DNA of 64,000 nt from Desulfatirhabdium butyrativorans DSM 18734 (GCF_000429925.1 NZ_AUCU01000014.1:1-64000), one strand, 5' to 3'. Shown: positions 15,715-25,145, counted from the stretch's first letter. The notes: a model not told the origin generated them from the letters alone. Made by a program: numbers and translations.

Positions 15715-17163
15715 CTACTGCGTGATCTTCCAGACGGTCGTTCCGTCGGGCTTGTCTTCCAGCACGACGTGCATGGCCTCGAGCTCTTTGCGGATGGCGT
15801 CGGCCTGCTGCCACTGCCTGGCTTTCCGCGCCTCCCGGCGTGCGGCGATCCGCTCTTCGATGAAAGCCGTATCGATGCCCGTTTCGGCCAGCCCCTTCGT
15901 TTTTTTCTGATCGAAATACGCCTGCGGCCGATCCCCCATCAGGCCCAGAATGTTGCCGATCGCCAGAATGTCGGCCCATTCGGCCTCAATAGCGCTGCGA
16001 ACCGGAGCTTCGACGGCGGCGCCTTCGATGTCGTCCAGGGTGCGGTTGATGGCCCGGATGGCTTCAAAAAGAATCCCGATCCCTTTTGCCGTATTGAAAT
16101 CGTCATCCATCGCCTCGCAAAACCGCTCCCATAGAGATCCGCGGGATGAAGCATCCGCTGGCCCTGCCGAATGGAACAGCGCTTCGAGCCGTTGCAGGGT
16201 GGCATAGAGCCGATCCACGCCCGCCCCGGCTTCCTCCATGCTTTTCGGCGTAAAATCGATCGGACTTCTGTAGTGGCTCGATACCAGGAACATCCGGATG
16301 GTTTCCGGGTGATGGCTTTCGAGCGCTTCCCGCACCGTCAGGAAGTTCTGCAGGGATTTGGACATCTTCTCGCTGTTGATGTTGACAAACCCGTTGTGAA
16401 TCCAGTAGCGCACGAACGTTTTCCCGAAGGCCGCCTCGGACTGGGCCACCTCGTTTTCGTGGTGCGGAAAAATCAGGTCCATGCCGCCGCCGTGGATGTC
16501 GATCGTCTCGCCCAGCAGGGCCGAGCTCATGGCCGAGCATTCGATGTGCCATCCGGGCCGTCCCCTTCCCCAGGGGCTCTCCCACCAGGGCTCATCGGGT
16601 TTGGAAGATTTCCACAGGGCGAAATCGAAGGGGTTGCGTTTGCGGCCGTCCACATCCACGCGGGCGCCTGCCTCCAGCTGATCGAGTTTGCGTTTGGAGA
16701 GCTTGCCGTATTCCGGGAAGGCATCCACGGCGAAATACACGTCTCCATCCAGAACATAGGCAAATCCGCCAGCAATCAGCTTCTCCACGATGCGGACGAT
16801 GTCCGCGATATGCCCGGTTGCGCGCGGCTCCAGCGTCGGGCGCTCGACCTTCAGGGCGTCCATGTCCCGGTGGAATTCATCGATGTAGCGCTCCGCAATC
16901 TCCTGGCAGCTTTCCCCGGTCTGGTTGGCCTTTTGAATGATTTTGTCATCGACATCCGTGAAATTGCGCACATACGTCACCGCATAGCCTTTGGCGCGCA
17001 GATAGCGGACGATGACATCGAAGGTGACTACCGCCCGGGCATGGCCGATGTGTGCCGAGTCATAAACGGTGGGGCCGCAGACATACATGCGGACTTTCAT
17101 GGGCTCGATGGTTTCGAACGGCTCTTTGGTTCGACTGATGGTGTTGTAGATGGTCAGGGCCAT
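15715..17163 (-). CDS. cysS: Cysteinyl-tRNA synthetase
   Basis: The 482-residue class I synthetase charges tRNA-Cys. It has the HIGH motif (AHIGHARAV, His38-His41), Cys29 in MYVCGPTVYD and Cys in WHIECSAM that bind zinc with GMDLIFPHHENE, and KMSKSLQNF near 266. The C-terminal helical anticodon region is complete. I chose the ATG at 17163 because the product then begins MALTIYNTISR as in other CysS; the frame upstream is unrelated. A short copy of its 3' end lies at 13694-13765. Confidence 0.97.
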   Translation of the reverse strand: MALTIYNTISRTKEPFETIEPMKVRMYVCGPTVYDSAHIGHARAVVTFDVIVRYLRAKGYAVTYVRNFTDVDDKIIQKANQTGESCQEIAERYIDEFHRDMDALKVERPTLEPRATGHIADIVRIVEKLIAGGFAYVLDGDVYFAVDAFPEYGKLSKRKLDQLEAGARVDVDGRKRNPFDFALWKSSKPDEPWWESPWGRGRPGWHIECSAMSSALLGETIDIHGGGMDLIFPHHENEVAQSEAAFGKTFVRYWIHNGFVNINSEKMSKSLQNFLTVREALESHHPETIRMFLVSSHYRSPIDFTPKSMEEAGAGVDRLYATLQRLEALFHSAGPADASSRGSLWERFCEAMDDDFNTAKGIGILFEAIRAINRTLDDIEGAAVEAPVRSAIEAEWADILAIGNILGLMGDRPQAYFDQKKTKGLAETGIDTAFIEERIAARREARKARQWQQADAIRKELEAMHVVLEDKPDGTTVWKITQ

Positions 17164-17351
17164 TGCTTCGTTCCGTGATCCATGATGGGGGTTGAAAGGG
17201 TAATTGCCTGACCTCGTGGATCGGAAGAGGCCAGACAACATGAATTCGAATGCTTCGTGGGGTTCATTAACCCAAAAAAATCTTCTTCTCAACAGGAAAG
17301 TTGGTGCTCATCTCCGCTCTCCCGCCCTCCCGATCACCATCCCGAACCCGC

Positions 17352-20300
17352 TCAGGACTCATCTTCCTTTTTCCCCCATTTCCAGGGAAACTGCCGCACG
17401 CCGCTTTTGACCAGATGCACCAATCCCGACAGGCTGGGAAGCCGCTGGGGGGGCCGGTTCAGAAAGATTTCCTCCAGCGACAGGTGCGGGTCGCTCACCG
17501 GATTTCTCAGATAGCTTCGGATGGCTTCGAGCCGGTTGAAGAGCTGTTTCTCCAGGCGCTCCTTCAATACCTGCTTGTTTTTCAGGATGCGGTCCTTGGT
17601 TGCCTCATCCTCGATCATCCCCCGGTATTTCTTGAGTTTGTAGTCGATTCTCAGGTTCGTGAGCTCCTGGAGAACGGCCTCGTATTCGTCATCGAGCCAG
17701 ACCACTTCCGGCACCAGGTCTCCGAAACTGGTCACGCCGAGGATGTCCTTGCTCTGCTCCCAGTAATTCACCAGGAAATCGATTTCGAGATCCTTGTAGT
17801 TCTGCAGGGGCATATACATGCGCCGCAGGTGCTGCAGCACTTTTTCGGTCTTCTTCTTGTGCCCGCCGATGATGACCGACCCGCCGATTTCGGCTTTGGT
17901 GACGCCCTTGGTCCAGGGTGCGCCGGTGATGCCGAAGTCGTTGTAAATGGGGATCTGCAGCAGCGCGGACAGGGTATTGAGCGCAAGCGCGTATCCGGCG
18001 GACGGGCCGCCCACGTTGTAGGAGGCGGTGAGCAACTGGTGGTGGATGGTGTACTGGTCGAGAAACTGGCCGAAGAGCCTCGGGATGCTAACTTTGGGGT
18101 CGAGGCTCTGGAGATAGTTTTTCACGAGGGTCAGGGCTTCCTTGGCGGACTGCTGGGTCATCTGGACGGCCATCTCGAGCTCGGCGCCGGATGTGCCGCC
18201 GGGCGAGACGGCGCCGGTGACCAGTACCTTCTCCGGCGAGAGGTTGTAGGTGAGGCTTGTGGCAATGGGCAGCAGCACCCCGGAGACATCGTTTGCGCCC
18301 ACGCCGATGATGAATCCGACCTGGGGTTCCTGGCTGAGTTCGGCCTCCAGGAATTCATCGAGCTGGACCTTGCCTTTCTTGACCGGGCTGTGGGAAATTT
18401 CGATCCTGGCCGATTGCAGGTGCGATGGCCGGATGGGGTAATCCTCGAGGGAATGGATCGGATCGATCAGGCGAAGCAATTGAGCGTAATGCTTCATGAA
18501 GGCGAGGGCATCGCCCTTGGTCTCGGATTTGAGGCTCTGGGGCGCATCGATGGCCTCGAGGATGCCGATCAAGGTCTTGAAATTGAATTTGATGAATTTG
18601 GTGCGGATCTCTTCGGTGGCGTCCGCCAGTTCCCGCAGCCGCAGGATCACCTCGAATTCCGTGCTGCGCAGCGATCGGGCCTTTTCGATGAATGCGGCGA
18701 AGTCGGCAGGCGTGTTGCAGATGCTCTTGGCGTTTTCGACCAGCGTTTCAATCGACAGACCGGCATCGAGGGGGGCATTTTTCAGGGTGAGCCGGACGAT
18801 ATCGATGATGTCCTTCTGGCGCAGGTGACCGGAAATTTCCAGCACCTTCAGCCGCTTGGAGCGGATCAGGGCCGGATCGAGGATGTCGAGGCGGTTGGTG
18901 GTCAGGGCCGTAAACACCTTGTTCAAGGGAACTTCGCCGTCAATGATGCTCAAAAATTTGTTGGTGAGCTTGTCGGAAGGCTGGCCGCCGGACTGGCTCC
19001 GCCGGGGAGCCAGCGCATCCCCCTCGTCGAAGAACACCACCGTCGGTGCGATCATCTTGGCGATGTCATAGACTTTTTCGAGGTTTTCCACCGCGCCGTC
19101 GATGGGCTTTGCCGGGTCCTGCAATGCCGTGGGGCTGGTGGCGATATCATGGATGTCCTTGTTTTCGCTGAGCCAGGTCCGGACGAGAAATGTCTTTCCG
19201 CTTCCGGGCGGGCCGTTCAGCACGACACCCTTTTCCTCGCTTACCCCGTAATAGAGGCAGTTGTTGGCCATTTCCGAAAACACATCCTTCACACCGCCCA
19301 CATATTCATCCCACGGAACGCTCCGGTCCATGCGATCGACGACTTTTTCGAACAGATCACCGAATGCATTGCGGGCCACCAGCTCGAAGGCCTTGCGCAC
19401 CAGAACGGGGTCCTGGAGATGGGCCGCCGAAAAGCCGCCCTGAATTTCGATGACCGAGTGAACGAGTTTGCGAACGTAGGCCGGCGTAATCTTGAGGGTG
19501 CGCTCGTTGAAAATGCGGTAGATGGTATCGACGGCGGCCTGAATGTCGGCGGTCGAAATGCACCGGCTGGTTTGCAGGCAGGCCGGATCGGGCGGATCCA
19601 TCACCCGGATGTCGTTTCGTATCAGCTCCAATCGGACGACTTCCCGCAGATTCGCCGGGTTTTTCCAGAAATCCGACAGATCGATGATTTTGCCTTTTTC
19701 CACGAACCTGCGGTAGATGGCCGCATCGAATCGCTCGGGCTGGTCCGTGGTGGCGATGAGCAGACAATCCCTCCTGCCGTTGATGATTTCATCGATGATG
19801 ATGTTGGACGTATCGATCAGGGTGCGCTGCTGCCGCTCGACGCCGCTGTTTCCGCTTTCGGCCTTGCCGAAAGCGCTGTGCGCCTCTTCGACGTGCCGGA
19901 TCGATGTCCTGCGCGGGTCTCCGAGGGCTTTCTTGAAGTAATTCCCGGGCTCGCCCGCCAGGGCCGTCTGGTAATCGTTCGGCGTCACCATCGCATAATC
20001 GACCGGAAGACTCTGTTCTTCGAGCTGGGACAGGCTCCGGCTGATGGTTCGCTTCAGAAGCCTGCCGATCAGCGGGATCCCGGCCAGGAACTTGTAAAGC
20101 TTCAATTTCCGGCGTTTGGCGATTTCTTCGGCAAGTGTCGGATCGATCTGCTCGATCGTTCGCCAAAACGGTTCGCTTGCCAATATCTCGTCCTTCTTGC
20201 GGTCGAGATCGACTTCGGGAATGACCTGGTTGACGAAAATGACCTGCTCGAGGGTGTGGATCACGGTGGACGTCTTGCCGCTGCCGCTGGGGCCGACGAA

Positions 20301-20780
20301 AAGAATCAGCGGGGCCTTGGGCACCGATGGATCGGAAAGGTACTCCTTGCGGATATGGGCCTTGTAGATTTTTTCGAACAGCTCCACCAGCTCCACCGGA
20401 ACGTGAACATCCACCAGGGCCTTGTCGAGGAGGCTCAGCAGGTAGGGATAGTCCCGGACCGAGACCTCCTTCTCCAGGATTTTGTTCCAGGCCTGAAGCG
20501 GGTTGGTCCTGCCGGAGATCTCAAAGCGCTTCTGCCAGTCCGTCAGGATTTTCGGGTCTTTCAGGATGGCAAACTGCTTTTCGGTCGGCGGCTCCAGCAG
20601 CGAGAAGAACCATTCCACAACCAGATTGAACCAGTCCGAGTGCGGGCGATACTGGTTCAGTCTGGAGCGCATGAATGCCTTGGTTTCATAGGGCCATGCA
20701 TCCACCAGCGCCTGGATTTCCTGAATCCGCTTTTCCGGGAGCCGGATGGTGCGCACCTCTTTGGTCATTCGTTTGGCCAT
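17352..20780 (-). CDS. AAA-AAA-Lon protease fusion (1142 residues)
   Basis: This is a giant ATP-dependent protease-like protein. The N-terminal 150 residues are helical. The first AAA module has Walker A GPSGSGKT (163-170) and a long insert with a hydrophobic stretch (about 226-245). The second AAA module has GPPGSGKT (523-530) and Walker B VVFFDEGDAL (581-590). The C-terminal S16 (Lon-type) domain has GGPSAG with Ser927 and IGGHKKK with Lys975, a spacing close to the Ser-Lys dyad of Lon. A standard Lon has only one AAA module and an N-terminal LAN domain, which is absent here. The ATG at 20780 overlaps the SPFH gene stop (TAATG), so the two are coupled. It probably acts at the membrane with that protein. 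Confidence 0.85.
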   Translation of the reverse strand: MAKRMTKEVRTIRLPEKRIQEIQALVDAWPYETKAFMRSRLNQYRPHSDWFNLVVEWFFSLLEPPTEKQFAILKDPKILTDWQKRFEISGRTNPLQAWNKILEKEVSVRDYPYLLSLLDKALVDVHVPVELVELFEKIYKAHIRKEYLSDPSVPKAPLILFVGPSGSGKTSTVIHTLEQVIFVNQVIPEVDLDRKKDEILASEPFWRTIEQIDPTLAEEIAKRRKLKLYKFLAGIPLIGRLLKRTISRSLSQLEEQSLPVDYAMVTPNDYQTALAGEPGNYFKKALGDPRRTSIRHVEEAHSAFGKAESGNSGVERQQRTLIDTSNIIIDEIINGRRDCLLIATTDQPERFDAAIYRRFVEKGKIIDLSDFWKNPANLREVVRLELIRNDIRVMDPPDPACLQTSRCISTADIQAAVDTIYRIFNERTLKITPAYVRKLVHSVIEIQGGFSAAHLQDPVLVRKAFELVARNAFGDLFEKVVDRMDRSVPWDEYVGGVKDVFSEMANNCLYYGVSEEKGVVLNGPPGSGKTFLVRTWLSENKDIHDIATSPTALQDPAKPIDGAVENLEKVYDIAKMIAPTVVFFDEGDALAPRRSQSGGQPSDKLTNKFLSIIDGEVPLNKVFTALTTNRLDILDPALIRSKRLKVLEISGHLRQKDIIDIVRLTLKNAPLDAGLSIETLVENAKSICNTPADFAAFIEKARSLRSTEFEVILRLRELADATEEIRTKFIKFNFKTLIGILEAIDAPQSLKSETKGDALAFMKHYAQLLRLIDPIHSLEDYPIRPSHLQSARIEISHSPVKKGKVQLDEFLEAELSQEPQVGFIIGVGANDVSGVLLPIATSLTYNLSPEKVLVTGAVSPGGTSGAELEMAVQMTQQSAKEALTLVKNYLQSLDPKVSIPRLFGQFLDQYTIHHQLLTASYNVGGPSAGYALALNTLSALLQIPIYNDFGITGAPWTKGVTKAEIGGSVIIGGHKKKTEKVLQHLRRMYMPLQNYKDLEIDFLVNYWEQSKDILGVTSFGDLVPEVVWLDDEYEAVLQELTNLRIDYKLKKYRGMIEDEATKDRILKNKQVLKERLEKQLFNRLEAIRSYLRNPVSDPHLSLEEIFLNRPPQRLPSLSGLVHLVKSGVRQFPWKWGKKEDES

Positions 20781-21724
20781 TACCGCTCTCCGCTCGATTT
20801 CTTGGCAGGTTCGCCGGGCATGGGCAAGGTGATGGCCGGCGGCTCCGTCGTGTTCTGGATGACGACGGTGCGCTGGCCTTCGGGGTTCTTTTCGTAGGCC
20901 GTCGCCCATTTTTGCTGGGTCAAAAACTGCAGCAAGGCCGTATCGGTGGAGCCGTCCGGCCTGCCGAGGGCTTTCTGCAGCGCCTGAATGCTTTCGAGGT
21001 AGGCTGCATACAATTTCCGGATCCGACCGGCTTCCTGATCCGCCGCGTAATTGTCCGCCTCGGCAATCAGCTCCCGCCGTTTCTTCTCTTCGGTCGCCTC
21101 GACCAGTTTGTCTGCGATGTGGGTTTCATTCAGGGTGAAGCTGACCAGCTCGATCCCGTATTTTTGTTCGAGGGTCGGGCCGCCTTCGTTGATGGGCCGC
21201 GATTTGAGCGCTTCGAAGATGACTTCCTTGATGTGTTCCCGGTCACTGATCAGGGTGGCCGCCTGCTGGGCCTGCAGGATGTCTTTCACGATGCCGTCGT
21301 AATCGCCCTTGAGCAGTTGCAGGGGCTGGGAATTCTCGATGGCCCAGGCCTTCAGGTTGACGATCCGGTAGGTGAGCAGCCCCGAAATGCGCAGGGCCAG
21401 GTTTTCCTTGGAAATGATCTGCATGGGCTCCGGCGATCCGCCCAGGTAAAGCGTCTGGTTCATCAGGGGAACTTCCTGCTCGATCCGGGAGAAAAACGGC
21501 AGCCGGATGTGCCAGCCGACATCCGTGATGGCATCCCGCTTGCCCCCGAAACGCTCCAGCACCACGGCATAATTCATCTTGACCTTGTAGATGGTTTTGG
21601 TGGCATACATCAGCGCCGATACACCGTAGACAAGACCGGCCACAAACAGACAGGCGAATGTCCGCTTGACGGCCATCTTGACGAAGGCGCGGGTCATAAA
21701 GGGTTTTGGCATTTCTTCCGTCAT
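20780..21724 (-). CDS. SPFH/band-7 (prohibitin/HflK-like) membrane protein
   Basis: The 314-residue protein has one N-terminal membrane helix (about 22-42), then an SPFH domain (YAVVLERFGGKRDAITDVGWHIRLPFF, VNLKAWAIEN, GIELVSFTLNETHIAD) and a charged coiled tail (ATEEKKRRELIAEADNYAADQEAG). HflK/HflC and prohibitins of this fold cage AAA proteases such as FtsH. The start at 21724 has a GGAGG site seven bases upstream; a longer frame runs into the repeat array and is not used. Overlap with the AAA-AAA-Lon gene makes a regulatory pairing likely. Confidence 0.88.
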   Translation of the reverse strand: MTEEMPKPFMTRAFVKMAVKRTFACLFVAGLVYGVSALMYATKTIYKVKMNYAVVLERFGGKRDAITDVGWHIRLPFFSRIEQEVPLMNQTLYLGGSPEPMQIISKENLALRISGLLTYRIVNLKAWAIENSQPLQLLKGDYDGIVKDILQAQQAATLISDREHIKEVIFEALKSRPINEGGPTLEQKYGIELVSFTLNETHIADKLVEATEEKKRRELIAEADNYAADQEAGRIRKLYAAYLESIQALQKALGRPDGSTDTALLQFLTQQKWATAYEKNPEGQRTVVIQNTTEPPAITLPMPGEPAKKSSGER

Positions 21725-21740
21725 ACGATTACCTCCGAAT

Positions 21741-21950
21741 CGATAGGCAATGGGCAATAGGCAATGGGCGATAGGCGATAGGCTATGGGCTATGGGCTAT
21801 GGGCTATGGGCTATGGGTTATGGGCTATGGGCTATGGGTTATGGGCTATGGGTTATGGGCTATGGGTTATGGGCTATGGGTTATGGGCTATGGGCTATGG
21901 GCTATGGGTGATGGGTGATGGGTTATGGGTGATGGGTTATGGGTGATGGG
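21741..21950. repeat. Long GGG-N4 heptanucleotide array (GGGYNAT)n
   Basis: About 30 units of gggctat, gggttat, gggtgat and, at the left, ggcgata/ggcaat lie directly upstream of the SPFH gene's ribosome site. From about 21787 to 21950 nearly every unit contributes a GGG run separated by four bases on the plus strand, which meets the usual G-quadruplex rule many times over. It abuts a family-2 inverted-repeat end at 21951. Confidence 0.95.
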
Positions 21951-22095
21951 TTGAGCCAATTGCAAAACCAGCATATTTCGTCATCCTGGCGAAATCCTGC
22001 CTCTTGCAGGAGGGGTCCAGAACCGGGCCATAACCCGAAATCAAAACACTGGATTCCTCCCGCCAAAGGCGGGATTTCGCCTGGGTGACGGGGGC
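21951..22095. repeat. Family-2 element end plus TCATCC-CGGCGAAA inverted repeat
   Basis: The region begins TTGAGCCAATTGCAAAACC, the family-2 end, without a matching right end. It then holds an inverted repeat between catcctggcgaaatcc and gggatttcgcctgggtga with internal hairpins. Parts of the latter recur near 24194 and inside 42237-42371. Confidence 0.65.
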
Positions 22096-22144
22096 GGAAA
22101 AAATGATTTCTTGCTTATTTTCTGCAGAAAATGTACGGCAAGAC

Positions 22145-22255
22145 GCTATCGCCTATAACCCATCGCCCATCGCCCATTGCCCATCGCCCATTGCCCATCG
22201 CCCATTGCCCATCGCCCATTGCCTATCGCCTATAGCCTATCGCCTATCGCCTATC
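22145..22255. repeat. Degenerate heptanucleotide array (CCCATYG)n
   Basis: About 15 tandem 7-base units (cccatcg, cccattg, cctatcg, cctatag) belong to the same family as 560-735. The right end forms the last codons and stop of the alpha/beta-hydrolase gene at 22237. Confidence 0.95.
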
Positions 22256-22956
22256 AAATACTTCCTGAACCAGGCAAGTGCATCCTTTCGAAACTGCTCC
22301 TGATGTTGGGGCAGGCTCATCGGGTGATCGCCGCCATTCTGGATGATGAGCTTTTTGGGTCCGGAGATGCCATTGAAAATGTCGTTGGCGTGAGAGACCG
22401 GGACAACGGGATCATCGCTTCCGTGCACCACCAGTGCATGATGAACCGCTGAAAGATGGTTGCGCAAATCGAAGCCGAAAGCCGGGTGTCGGAGGATGTG
22501 CTCCGGTATGGCGTTGGGGCTGGGAAGTTCCCCTTCTCCGGTGGAACGAACAGGGGCTGCATAGGTGACGATGGCGGCGGACTGGCGTTTTTGTGCGACG
22601 GCAAGACAAACGGCGCCGCCCAGGCTGCTGCCATACAGGCCCATGGGAAGCGAAGGTCCAATTTGGGGAAGAATGGTCTCGATTGCCGTTTCCAGATCCC
22701 GAACCCTTCCCGCAAAATCGATGGCATCACTGGCAGTTCCCTGGCTGTCTCCGCATCCGCGATGGGAAAACCGGAAATAGGCGATTCCCGCTTCGCCGCA
22801 GCATTGGGCCATGTCGCATTGTTTGGGGGAATTGCCGTCGCTGAAGAGCCCATGCGAGCCGAACACTACGGCAACCGGGTTTCCTGCATCCGGAACATGC
22901 AGAAAACCCTTCAACTGCAATCCATCGGATAAGAAAGTGACGGTTTCGATTTTCAT
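22237..22956 (-). CDS. Alpha/beta hydrolase (dienelactone-hydrolase/esterase-like)
   Basis: The 239-residue serine hydrolase has the nucleophile elbow GLYGSSLGGAV (GxSxG), the acid in VHGSDDPVVPVSHA and the His in NGGDHPMSLPQH. The N-terminal part VVFGSHGLFSDG...FRFSHRGCGDSQG supplies the oxyanion region. The substrate is unknown; such proteins are often peptidase- or esterase-like enzymes acting on small molecules. The C-terminus (GDRR and the stop) is formed by the adjacent heptanucleotide array, as in the ATPase at 723. It is followed by the TraB-family gene upstream on the same strand, with 13 bases between, so they likely share a transcript. Confidence 0.88.
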   Translation of the reverse strand: MKIETVTFLSDGLQLKGFLHVPDAGNPVAVVFGSHGLFSDGNSPKQCDMAQCCGEAGIAYFRFSHRGCGDSQGTASDAIDFAGRVRDLETAIETILPQIGPSLPMGLYGSSLGGAVCLAVAQKRQSAAIVTYAAPVRSTGEGELPSPNAIPEHILRHPAFGFDLRNHLSAVHHALVVHGSDDPVVPVSHANDIFNGISGPKKLIIQNGGDHPMSLPQHQEQFRKDALAWFRKYLIGDRR

Positions 22957-22969
22957 GGTTTCGCTGAGT

Positions 22970-24154
22970 TTATCCCATCATGTGCAGGAGCGTCGGGATA
23001 CCGATAAATGTCCCGATGGATGCACCCAGATTGGTGAAGATGACCACCAGTAGAATCCGGGTCACCTGATTTTTCCAGAAACCCTTGACTGTCAGGATGT
23101 CTTCGGGAAGGGCTTCGATGTCCCGCACCCGGGGTTTCCGATACCAGGCTTCCACAAGGCCGGAGACCCAGCCTACGGCGATGAGCGGGTGCAGCGTGGT
23201 GAGCGGCGCGGCCAGCACGGAGGACAGGATGGTCAGTGGATGCGCCAGTGCGGCAACCGCGCCCACACCGGCCAGAATTCCCGTGATCAGCACCCAGGAG
23301 AGCATCATTTTGCCGCCGACATGCGCACCGCCCATGAAAAACCCTGCGGCGAACAGGACAAGGACCAGGGCGCACATGCCCCACCCGATCAGACCGGCCA
23401 ACCTGCCTTTTGGCGCCGTCGTTTCAAGGGATGCCAGGTCGACTGTCTCGTTCAGATGTTCAACAATCCCCTTCAGATGACCGGCGCCGACAACGGCGAC
23501 GATGCGGGTGCCGGTTGCGTTCCCGATCCGGTTTGCCAGATACCGGTCCCGCTCGTCGATCAGAATGTGCTTGAGCTGGGGATGGTATTTGCCCATGTCC
23601 GCCATCAGGGTTTCCATGACGTCCTGCTGTTTGATGGCTTCGATGTCCGCTTCCGAAATGTCGTCCGCGCCGAACATGGAGGCGAGCAGTTGCGTGAGCA
23701 GGCGGATCTTCCCGAAAAAGGATATGGATTGCCAGGCGCGGGCCAATGTGGTGCGCACATCCCGGTCGGCCAGCACGATCTGCGCGCCTAAAGCTTCGGC
23801 CGATTCGATGGCCTGCAGCATTTCGGCGCCGGGCTGAATGTCCAGGTTCTTGGCGATCCGGCGCTGGAAGGAAGAGAGCAGCAGACTCGAAAAGAGCAGG
23901 AAAGTCTTGTTCTCGCGGATCACCTTGACGATGTCCATATCTTCCCAGTGCTCTTTTTGCCGGATGGCCTGATAGCGCGATTCACACAGCTCGACGCAGA
24001 CCGTATCGGGCTTTTCGGTTTCGATCACTTCCCGGACCAGATCCCGGCTCGCCTTGGAAACATGAGCCGTACCGACCAGGATCAGCTCCCTGTCTTCGGC
24101 CAGGTGAATACGCCGGATCAGTTCGGGGGATGCGTGTATTTCGACTTCGGACAT
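22970..24154 (-). CDS. TraB/GumN-family membrane protein
   Basis: The 394-residue protein has an N-terminal TraB domain: ELILVGTAHVSKAS (about 24-37), VCVELCESRYQ, and GAGHLKGI near 245. A C-terminal half follows with five or six membrane helices (from about 272: LAGLIGWGMCALVLVLFAAG onward). This layout matches bacterial and archaeal TraB-type proteins, predicted metal-dependent proteases related to Tiki/GumN. I chose ATG 24154 (MSEVEIHAS), since any longer start would translate the GATTAC-type repeat into an Ile/Val run. It shares a strand and short spacing with the hydrolase gene. Confidence 0.85.
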   Translation of the reverse strand: MSEVEIHASPELIRRIHLAEDRELILVGTAHVSKASRDLVREVIETEKPDTVCVELCESRYQAIRQKEHWEDMDIVKVIRENKTFLLFSSLLLSSFQRRIAKNLDIQPGAEMLQAIESAEALGAQIVLADRDVRTTLARAWQSISFFGKIRLLTQLLASMFGADDISEADIEAIKQQDVMETLMADMGKYHPQLKHILIDERDRYLANRIGNATGTRIVAVVGAGHLKGIVEHLNETVDLASLETTAPKGRLAGLIGWGMCALVLVLFAAGFFMGGAHVGGKMMLSWVLITGILAGVGAVAALAHPLTILSSVLAAPLTTLHPLIAVGWVSGLVEAWYRKPRVRDIEALPEDILTVKGFWKNQVTRILLVVIFTNLGASIGTFIGIPTLLHMMG

Positions 24155-24236
24155 AACGCCGCTTTCTCTTGGGTCCCTTGTAAAAAACCACATTTCGTCA
24201 ACCCGGCGAAAGCCGGGGTAAGGAGATGGGGGAGTT

Positions 24237-24302
24237 ACGATTACGATTACGATTACGACAACGACAACGATAACGACAACGATTACGACAACGACAACGA
24301 TT
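24237..24302. repeat. Hexanucleotide array (GATTAC/GACAAC)n
   Basis: About 11 tandem 6-base units read gattac, gacaac and gataac in blocks. It lies between the TraB-family gene and a palindrome. Related arrays occur at 31602-31680 and 60611-60704. Confidence 0.95.
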
Positions 24303-24374
24303 ATCCTCAGCATTGCGAGGGGGGTGTTTTTACGATCAGATGCGGTAATACAGACCAAGGCATTCGCAGGGACT

Positions 24375-24404
24375 TGTAGGGGCGACCGGCCGGTCGCCCC
24401 TACA
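24375..24404. repeat. Perfect 30-bp palindrome TGTAGGGGCGACC...
   Basis: TGTAGGGGCGACCGG is followed at once by its exact complement. It is the most regular member of the GTAGGGGCG hairpin family (535, 13566, 51487). It could terminate minus-strand or plus-strand transcripts or be a REP-like repeat. Confidence 0.7.
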
Positions 24405-24450
24405 GGCTGCCCACTAATCACTGATGTATTTTTACGATAATCCCCCATGC

Positions 24451-25035
<585 letters not shown>

Positions 25036-25122
25036 GCCCATTACCCGTCGCCCATAGCCCATAGCCCATAGCCTATAGCCTATCGCCTATAGCCCATAGC
25101 CTATAGCCTATAGCCTATAGCC
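25036..25122. repeat. Degenerate heptanucleotide array (CCYATAG)n
   Basis: About 12 units of cccatag, cctatag and cctatcg end 23 bases before the leuA start codon. It occupies the place where a leader or promoter would be expected. Confidence 0.95.
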
Positions 25123-25145
25123 CAATTCCATGGAAGGAAACCAAC

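Noticed and set aside
17301-20897. 1198-residue plus-strand open frame antisense to the Lon-type protease
   Set aside because: Shadow frame; no recognisable domains or ribosome site, and the opposite strand has complete AAA and Lon motifs.
24237-24302. CRISPR array
   Set aside because: Repeats are contiguous short units without spacers, and no cas genes are present in the window.
24155-24448. N-terminal extension of the TraB-family gene with a long Ile/Val run
   Set aside because: The run is the hexanucleotide array read in frame; the protein proper begins at MSEVEIHAS.
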